Origin: Holosporaceae bacterium
GTDB taxonomy: Bacteria; Pseudomonadota; Alphaproteobacteria; UBA3830
Direction of reading: 5' to 3'
Assembly: GCA_031257475.1 (NCBI GenBank)
Contig: JAIROP010000026.1
Span: 1-39,481, forward strand
DNA: 39,481 nt
A program made the position numbers and the translations under genes. The notes beneath the pieces are model-generated. The model made no database searches, was not told the DNA's origin, and worked only from the letters and a program-made list of their open reading frames with translations. Below, piece after piece: positions 34,101 through 39,481 of the stretch (its first letter is position 1; each line of letters starts with the position of its first letter).

Positions 34101-34630
34101 TTCAGAGCCTGATGGCAAAGAGTTAGGATAATTTGCTTCCCCTCCTGCTGCTGCATTCCCTCACATTTTGCGATTTCCTTAACATCTTCAACGAGACGGT
34201 TCAGCAGCCGCTCTCCAACTTCTTTATGAGCTATCTCTCGCCCTCGAAACCGCAGAGTAACCTTTACCTTATTGCCCTCACTGATAAATCTCCGAATGCT
34301 GGTGAGCTTCACCTGATAATCGTGGCTTCCAATCGAAGGAGTCAGTTTTACTTCTTTCACTTCTATGATTTTTTGTTTTTTTTTCGTCTCCATTTTTTTC
34401 TTTTGCAGCTCGTATTTTAACTTACCATAATCGATAATTTTGCAAACCGGTGGAACAGCCTGAGCAGCGATTTCAACCAAGTCCAGTCCAACTTCTCTGG
34501 CTCTGCTTATGGCTTCTCTTATGCTAACAACCCCGACCGCATTCCCATCCTGATCTATCAGTCGTACCTGCGAGGCCATAATCGCCCCATTAACCCTGTA
34601 CTTTTCCTTCGTTGATCTATTTTCGTCCAA
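34097..34630 (-). CDS. infC: Translation initiation factor IF-3 (TTG start)
   Basis: 177 residues from a TTG at 34630 that has GAGGAG seven bases upstream. A longer frame from a GTG at 34717 would add 29 residues not found in the family. IF-3 binds the 30S subunit and checks the start codon. The N-domain has YRVNGAIMASQVRLIDQDG and GLDLVEIAAQAVPPVCKIID; the C-domain has EVKLTPSIGSHDYQVKLTSI and KVKVTLRFRGREIAHKEVGE. infC in many bacteria has a non-ATG start that lets IF-3 control its own synthesis, and this gene keeps that trait. Upstream DNA (34631-34787) shows no clear promoter. The usual rpmI and rplT are not downstream; prmA is. Confidence 0.94.
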   Translation of the reverse strand: MDENRSTKEKYRVNGAIMASQVRLIDQDGNAVGVVSIREAISRAREVGLDLVEIAAQAVPPVCKIIDYGKLKYELQKKKMETKKKQKIIEVKEVKLTPSIGSHDYQVKLTSIRRFISEGNKVKVTLRFRGREIAHKEVGERLLNRLVEDVKEIAKCEGMQQQEGKQIILTLCHQALK

Positions 34631-34787
34631 GCAAAACTCCTCAATTGTCAATCCTGGCGTAAGACTAACCTCTCTTTTGTAAAAATCAAGAACAGCACCG
34701 TAATTTTCACCAAACACGTTGCTGGATAGCCATAGTAATCATGTAGTCTTCCCAAAGTCACACTCAGCCCTGAAATTACTGCACGTA

Positions 34788-35366
34788 TTAACTTTTGCAA
34801 CCTCTATCGGCCATTTTAAAATGTTTACGACAAACAGAAACGTACTTTTCATTTCCTCCTATCTCTATCTGTTCACCTTCGGAGATTTTGTTGCCATTTT
34901 CATCAATTCGCATGTTCATAGTTGCTTTTTTCCCGCAGTGACAGACAGTTTTTAGCTCGATTATGATGTCTGCGATGGCCAACAACCTCTGACTACCGTC
35001 AAAGTCGTCGCCCCTGAAATCCGTTCTGAGCCCATAGGCCAAAACCGGAATATTCAGCAGATCCACGACATCCCCCAACTGGTCGACCTGGACTTTGGTA
35101 AGGAACTGAGCCTCATCTACCAAAACACAGGCTACGCTCCTAGCTCCCTTTACATAGCGAAAAAAATCAAAGTATTTATCGAAGGTTATGGCCTGCTTCC
35201 GCAGACCTATGCGAGAATAAATCACTCCAGGACCGAACCTAGTATCCATGGCGTATGTGAACAGCAGCGTTTCCATGCTCTTTTCTCTGTAATTATGATC
35301 CGTCTGCAGCAGGGAGGACGTCTTGCCAGCATTCATGGCGGAATAATAAAAATAAAAACTGGCCAT
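34788..35366 (-). CDS. tdk: Thymidine kinase, type II (TK1-like)
   Basis: 192 residues from the ATG at 35366 (MASFYFYYSAMNAG), matching family length; ATG codons at 35393 and 35450 give extensions without family support. The P-loop is SAMNAGKTSSLLQ, the Walker B-like part VLVDEAQFLTKVQ, the lasso and zinc site CHCG (about 150) with a later SVCRKH. Phosphorylates thymidine with ATP, a salvage route useful to host-dependent bacteria. It stands alone on the minus strand, divergent from the GT-C gene. Confidence 0.94.
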   Translation of the reverse strand: MASFYFYYSAMNAGKTSSLLQTDHNYREKSMETLLFTYAMDTRFGPGVIYSRIGLRKQAITFDKYFDFFRYVKGARSVACVLVDEAQFLTKVQVDQLGDVVDLLNIPVLAYGLRTDFRGDDFDGSQRLLAIADIIIELKTVCHCGKKATMNMRIDENGNKISEGEQIEIGGNEKYVSVCRKHFKMADRGCKS

Positions 35367-35477
35367 TTTCTTTTTCCATGTTTTGGATGCCATTAGAAAT
35401 CTTTTGGAAAGGGTTTGCAATGTTCTTACAGAAAATATCTCATCAGGCAACGGTCTCTGTTAATATAATTTCAACCT

Positions 35478-37421
35478 ATGTTGGGTATCTTTGCGTTATG
35501 TAGAAGAGCTGGACGGGGCTGCTCATTGGTGTGTTGGTTACGTAAAAACAAAATTGAAATATTTTTCCTAATTGTTCTTGGAATAATCATAAATGTCAGA
35601 CACTACTTGGAATTGCACGGTTATTGCATTAATTTCATAGACGTGGACGATTATATGAGGCTGGTGAGAATAAGAGATTTTTTCAATCACCATGATTTAT
35701 CCAACACCATTATTTCGCGAAGCAATGTTCCGTTCGGATGCGATCTGCACTGGACCAGGTTCTATGACTTTTTTTTGATAATTCCTTCCTACATTCTGAA
35801 CTTTTTCCTTAATTCCATAGACAAATCAATAGAATACGTTGGTTTTTTTATTGGCCCTGTCATAAGAAGCGTCAGCATTGCGCTATTCCTCAGCATTGCG
35901 CAGAAACTGATGAAAGAGGAGGATGCGTTTCTGCTGACCGCCCTAATGGCCGCCAATCCTTTCATTTTGATCTTTGGACTTTTCGGGAGGCCAGACCATC
36001 ACTCCTTCATAATGCTGTTCATACTTATTTACCTGCACACTATAATGGGGTTTGTCGAATCTCAATTAAAGAGTAAATTTCTGTGTATTAAGGCTGCGGT
36101 GGTAGCATCCTTATGTGTGTGGATTTCTCCTGAAACATTAATACCGATTCTGCTAATTGATGGAGTCTTGTTCATATACGCATTTTTTGACCTTGAAAAG
36201 TTGAAAAGTTTACATATGAAAAGCATCCTTACGGTATGTGGCGTTGGAATCATAACCTTTTCTTTTTCTAATTTGCCCATAAGCTATCTTATGACCATGT
36301 GTGTGCTGCTGCTGGTAGTCTTTTACGACACTTTCAATACTAGCCACATCACCGATCCAATTTACAGATATTGGCATATGGTTGTTTTGGTATTAGTGGT
36401 AATTTTGTTCCCACAGATATCAGCGCCGGTGGAATATGATAAAATATCTATTGTGCATACTCTTCTGTTCATTTGCAGCGCTCTATACTTCGGAATTAAT
36501 ATAATACATAGTGAATTGAAGCCCATGGCCAGGATAGCCGCAGCCATTGGCTGGTTTTTTATCATTGCTGCTATGTTTCTTTTCATATATCCAGAATTTC
36601 TACATGGTATGAGCGCTGGCATAGATGATTATGTGAAAGAAATATGGCTCTACAGGGTCAACGAAATGAAATCACCGTTTTCCCTGGGCAGTGGCTTCTT
36701 CTTTATAAACTATACCATTGTTACGGCGATTGCCATCGTTGGTAAGATCAGCCAATTGATCGATCAAAAATTAACGCCCACCAGCATTATCTGGTGGATA
36801 TTAGTCATCAACACCATCTGTTACACTATTTTCGCTGGTATATCCTACAGAATGCAGCCATATTCGGTGCTCTTTGGATTACCTCTGATTGTAGACTTCG
36901 GAATGAATAGCGACTTTACCAGGTCTCTCCATAGATATATTCGGATAATAATATCTGCTTTTTTTTCATCCCTTTTTTTATTTTTCATCGTTTTTCTTGA
37001 TTCAGATGCAGAAGATTTAAAGAACCAGCCTGCAAAGTCTACATACACCAAGGAAGAGCTATATGAGCTAATTGATAATTTGAGCCCGACTCCGGTCGTT
37101 ATAATGACCCATATAAATGATGGCCCCCCCATACTCTACTACACCAAACACAGCGTTGTGGGAGCTTCATATCACAGGCAGCCCCAGGGGATCATTTCTT
37201 CCTATAAAATTATGAGTGAAAAGTATGATGAAAAAGTTGTACAATCCATACTTAAAAATACTGGTAGTTTATATATATTCATCAGAAAGTCTGAAAAGAG
37301 CAGAAACAGAAGTTTGGCCAGAATGATAATGGATAACGATTTGCCCAAATGGCTGAGCCCAGTGAAGCTGCCGGAAAAGTTCAATGATATCGCAATTGTT
37401 CAGGTTCTGGGATCCCCATGA
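35478..37421 (+). CDS. GT-C type membrane glycosyltransferase (STT3/PMT-like fold)
   Basis: 647 residues with about 11-13 membrane helices to around 520, then a soluble C-terminal domain of about 125 residues. The first outer loop has DVDDYMRLVRIRDFF and LHWTRFYDFFLIIP, like the acidic metal/substrate motif of GT-C enzymes; a second mark is FGLFGRPDHHSFIM, resembling the GRxDHH of oligosaccharyltransferase-like proteins. Such proteins move sugar from a lipid carrier to a target outside the membrane. Similar proteins occur in many alphaproteobacteria, mostly unstudied. Acceptor and donor are unknown. No ribosome site is clear before the ATG at 35478. It lies upstream of clpX, in the place where clpP often stands. 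Confidence 0.7.
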   Translation: MLGIFALCRRAGRGCSLVCWLRKNKIEIFFLIVLGIIINVRHYLELHGYCINFIDVDDYMRLVRIRDFFNHHDLSNTIISRSNVPFGCDLHWTRFYDFFLIIPSYILNFFLNSIDKSIEYVGFFIGPVIRSVSIALFLSIAQKLMKEEDAFLLTALMAANPFILIFGLFGRPDHHSFIMLFILIYLHTIMGFVESQLKSKFLCIKAAVVASLCVWISPETLIPILLIDGVLFIYAFFDLEKLKSLHMKSILTVCGVGIITFSFSNLPISYLMTMCVLLLVVFYDTFNTSHITDPIYRYWHMVVLVLVVILFPQISAPVEYDKISIVHTLLFICSALYFGINIIHSELKPMARIAAAIGWFFIIAAMFLFIYPEFLHGMSAGIDDYVKEIWLYRVNEMKSPFSLGSGFFFINYTIVTAIAIVGKISQLIDQKLTPTSIIWWILVINTICYTIFAGISYRMQPYSVLFGLPLIVDFGMNSDFTRSLHRYIRIIISAFFSSLFLFFIVFLDSDAEDLKNQPAKSTYTKEELYELIDNLSPTPVVIMTHINDGPPILYYTKHSVVGASYHRQPQGIISSYKIMSEKYDEKVVQSILKNTGSLYIFIRKSEKSRNRSLARMIMDNDLPKWLSPVKLPEKFNDIAIVQVLGSP

Positions 37422-37495
37422 TAAAAATGCCAAGATTAAGTATTTTTTGGAACATTTGTGGAATTATAGTATTGTTGGCTGGTTTCGGGAGGTAA
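37418..37495 (+). CDS. Possible 25-residue membrane peptide
   Basis: An ATG overlaps the stop of the GT-C gene (ATGA) and opens 25 codons ending in TAA five bases before clpX. The product, MIKMPRLSIFWNICGIIVLL and AGFGR, has a basic head and one short hydrophobic helix. Its last codons contain the GGGAGG ribosome site of clpX, so its translation could couple the GT-C gene to clpX. No family is recognised and chance is possible. Confidence 0.35.
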   Translation: MIKMPRLSIFWNICGIIVLLAGFGR

Positions 37496-37499
37496 ATAA

Positions 37500-38744
37500 A
37501 TGGGAAAAGTAGCAGACGGTGAAGAAGTTTTACGCTGCTCGTTTTGCGGAAAGACTCAACATGAGGTAAAGAAGCTGATCGTTGGGCCAACCGTCTATAT
37601 ATGTAATGAATGCATCGAGCTCTGCGCCGGAATCATTTCAGAGGCCCAACCAGTCACGCCCATTAAGGGCAAAGGTGGTCTTCCATCCCCACAGGAAATT
37701 TGCAAAATACTGAACGACTATATAATAGGTCAGGATAAGGCCAAGAAGGTGCTTTCCGTTGCCATATATAATCATTATAAAAGATTGGCACACAGTGCCT
37801 CGGATGTGGAGCTGTCCAAGTCTAATATTTTGCTAATTGGTCCCACAGGAACTGGGAAAACTCTACTAGCACAAACATTGGCTAGAATAATTGACGTGCC
37901 GTTCACCATGGCGGACGCTACCACCTTGACCGAGGCAGGCTACGTCGGAGAAGACGTGGAAAATATCATAGTAAAGCTGCTGCTAGCTGCGAATTACGAC
38001 GTGGAAAAGGCACAAAAGGGTATTGTCTACATTGATGAAATAGATAAAATTTCCAGAAAATCTGACAATCCTTCAATAACCAGGGATGTATCCGGTGAAG
38101 GTGTACAACAAGCCCTGCTGAAAATAATGGAAGGGACCGTTGCGTCGGTTCCTCCACAAGGAGGCAGGAAACATCCCCAGCAGGAATTTTTACATGTAGA
38201 TACTACCAATATATTGTTCATATGCGGAGGAGCCTTTGCTGGGCTTGACAAAATCATCGCATCCCGCGGAGATAAATCCTCCATCGGTTTTGGTGCTGAG
38301 CTGAAAACATGTGAGAATCGTAACATAGGAGAGCTTTTTGCCAAAGTCGAACCGGAAGACCTGCTCAAGTATGGATTAATTCCAGAGTTTGTCGGACGTG
38401 TTCCTGTGATAGCCACCTTGAACAATCTGGATGAAGCCGCTCTAATCTCAATCCTAACCCAACCTAAAAATGCTCTGGTGAAACAATATCAAAAATTGTT
38501 CAGCATGGAGGGTGTTTCACTGATTTTCGAAGAAGACGCTGTACCCACGGTGGCTAAACTTGCCCTGGAACGGCAAACCGGAGCAAGGGGATTACGATCC
38601 ATTATGGAGTCAGTCCTTCTGAATATAATGTATGAACTGCCATCATGCAAAAATGTGGAAGAGGTCTTGGTTACAAAAGACGTTGTTGAAGGAAAATGCG
38701 AACCTGTACTAAAATACGGCCGAATTAGAAGTAGCATTGCCTAG
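37500..38744 (+). CDS. clpX: ATP-dependent Clp protease ATP-binding subunit ClpX
   Basis: 414 residues. AAA+ unfoldase feeding proteins to ClpP. The zinc-binding domain has [18 protein letters not shown] and CNECIELC (1-45); Walker A is [12 protein letters not shown], pore-loop region [10 protein letters not shown], Walker [10 protein letters not shown], sensor and C-domain [15 protein letters not shown]. The ClpP-docking IGF loop is present ([10 protein letters not shown]), so a ClpP should exist elsewhere. GGGAGG lies eight bases before the ATG. lon follows at once, an order common in proteobacteria. Confidence 0.97.
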   Translation: MGKVADGEEVLRCSFCGKTQHEVKKLIVGPTVYICNECIELCAGIISEAQPVTPIKGKGGLPSPQEICKILNDYIIGQDKAKKVLSVAIYNHYKRLAHSASDVELSKSNILLIGPTGTGKTLLAQTLARIIDVPFTMADATTLTEAGYVGEDVENIIVKLLLAANYDVEKAQKGIVYIDEIDKISRKSDNPSITRDVSGEGVQQALLKIMEGTVASVPPQGGRKHPQQEFLHVDTTNILFICGGAFAGLDKIIASRGDKSSIGFGAELKTCENRNIGELFAKVEPEDLLKYGLIPEFVGRVPVIATLNNLDEAALISILTQPKNALVKQYQKLFSMEGVSLIFEEDAVPTVAKLALERQTGARGLRSIMESVLLNIMYELPSCKNVEEVLVTKDVVEGKCEPVLKYGRIRSSIA

Positions 38745-38755
38745 GAGCCTATGAG

Positions 38756-39481
38756 TTGGAATGTCCTGTACTTACAGTAAGAGATATAGTTATTTTTCCA
38801 CACGTGGTGGTTCCGCTATTCGTAGGACGCTCCAAGTCCGTCCGCGCCCTTGAAGTGGCTATGGAAGGGGACAAGAAGGTTGTGCTGCTGACCCAGAAGA
38901 GTATACACAACGACGATCCTTCCTTCAGCGATATGTACCAGATTGGAGTGCTGGGAAATATTTTGCAGATGCTGCGTCTGCCCGACGGCACCATGAAAAT
39001 ATTGGTGGAAGGCATCAGGCGAGTGCGCGTGATTGAGTGTCTGAAAGATACAGATTATTATCTGGTGAACTATGAAGATCTGCAGATTGAAAATATCAAG
39101 GACCCTCGTGAACTGGAGGCCTATCGTCGCACAATTGTGGAACAGTTTGAAAATTACGCAAAGATGAACAGGAGAATATCTCTGGACACCATCGCTGCAA
39201 TAAAAGGCATGGAGGAGGCCAATGATCTTATTGACGTCATTTCCGCGCATCTAATCCTGCGCATAGAGGACAAACAGGATCTGCTGAGTGAGACTAACAC
39301 AGGCAAGCGTTTCGATAGGCTCATTGGCATCATGGAATCAGAAATCGACGTCATACATGTTGAGCGCAAGATACGCAATCGTGTGAAAAAGCAAATGGAG
39401 AAGAGTCAAAAGGAATACTACCTCAACGAACAGATTAAGGCCATTCAAAGGGAATTGGGTGATCCAGAAAACGCTGTAATA
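38756..39481 (+). CDS. lon: ATP-dependent protease Lon, 5' part (TTG start)
   Basis: 242 codons reach the window edge; the ATPase and protease domains lie beyond. The start is a TTG at 38756 with AGGAG eight bases upstream, giving MECPVLTVRDIVIFPH, which matches the beginning of the Lon N-domain; the frame is closed by a stop at 38732-38734 and has no ATG there. Further Lon marks are VPLFVGRSKSVRALEVAM, LGNILQMLRLPDGTMKILVE and the coiled end KEYYLNEQIKAIQRELGD. Lon degrades misfolded and regulatory proteins in the cytoplasm. Twelve bases after clpX, so probably one transcript. Confidence 0.95.
   Translation, partial: MECPVLTVRDIVIFPHVVVPLFVGRSKSVRALEVAMEGDKKVVLLTQKSIHNDDPSFSDMYQIGVLGNILQMLRLPDGTMKILVEGIRRVRVIECLKDTDYYLVNYEDLQIENIKDPRELEAYRRTIVEQFENYAKMNRRISLDTIAAIKGMEEANDLIDVISAHLILRIEDKQDLLSETNTGKRFDRLIGIMESEIDVIHVERKIRNRVKKQMEKSQKEYYLNEQIKAIQRELGDPENAVI

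Noticed and set aside
37124-37130. Run of seven C in the GT-C gene as a phase-variation site
   Set aside because: The run is short, the frame is intact, and such runs are often stable; only the A8-G12 tract stands out.
1-39481. CRISPR arrays, rRNA genes, prophage or complete insertion sequence
   Set aside because: No regularly spaced repeats, rRNA-like stretches, phage structural genes or transposase frames were seen.

Overview
The window looks like a piece of the chromosome of an alphaproteobacterium, probably a host-associated one. This rests on protein families, not on a marker tree. Signs are the bL9 with an acidic/alanine C-terminal tail, the FtsZ tail, three TadE-like pilus proteins, a membrane glycosyltransferase of a type common in alphaproteobacteria, and an unusually secreted ubiquitin-like protein. 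A Holosporales- or Rickettsiales-like lifestyle is inference only. Most of the DNA is tightly packed core genes, often overlapping, many with GTG or TTG starts.

Layout. 1-1290: two divergent TadE-like genes, one cut by the window edge and one whose frame is broken at an A8-G12 homopolymer. 1290-3560: a 146-bp palindromic element, a YraN-type protein, a 53-codon small gene, tadA, and a secreted hypothetical. 3699-9181 (minus strand): tRNA-Trp, secE, nusG, rplM, rpsI, a suhB-type phosphatase, rplI, a coiled-coil protein and a KimA-type potassium importer. 9204-15998 (minus): a shortened division/cell-wall cluster murG-murC-murB-ftsQ-ftsA-ftsZ. 16079-18605: comF and a large MscS-type channel, divergent. 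18878-19768: the secreted ubiquitin-like protein, its terminator and a second copy of the 146-bp element. 19768-23042 (minus): mreD-mrdA-rodA. 23264-25684: parvulin chaperone, long-form hpf, third TadE-like gene. 25778-30696 (minus): aspS followed by a trehalose/maltose-type ABC importer without its ATPase. 30753-35366 (minus): murJ, parB, prmA, infC, tdk. 35478-39481 (plus): GT-C glycosyltransferase, a possible 25-residue membrane peptide, clpX and the 5' part of lon.

How it fits together: most of the window serves division, wall elongation, translation and protein quality control. Against that background stand a few accessory items: the secreted ubiquitin-like protein, the possibly phase-variable TadE-like gene, the duplicated palindromic element with 19-bp terminal inverted repeats, and a secreted Ala/Pro-rich protein. 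These are the best candidates for new biology. All domain calls come from reading the sequence, without database searches.
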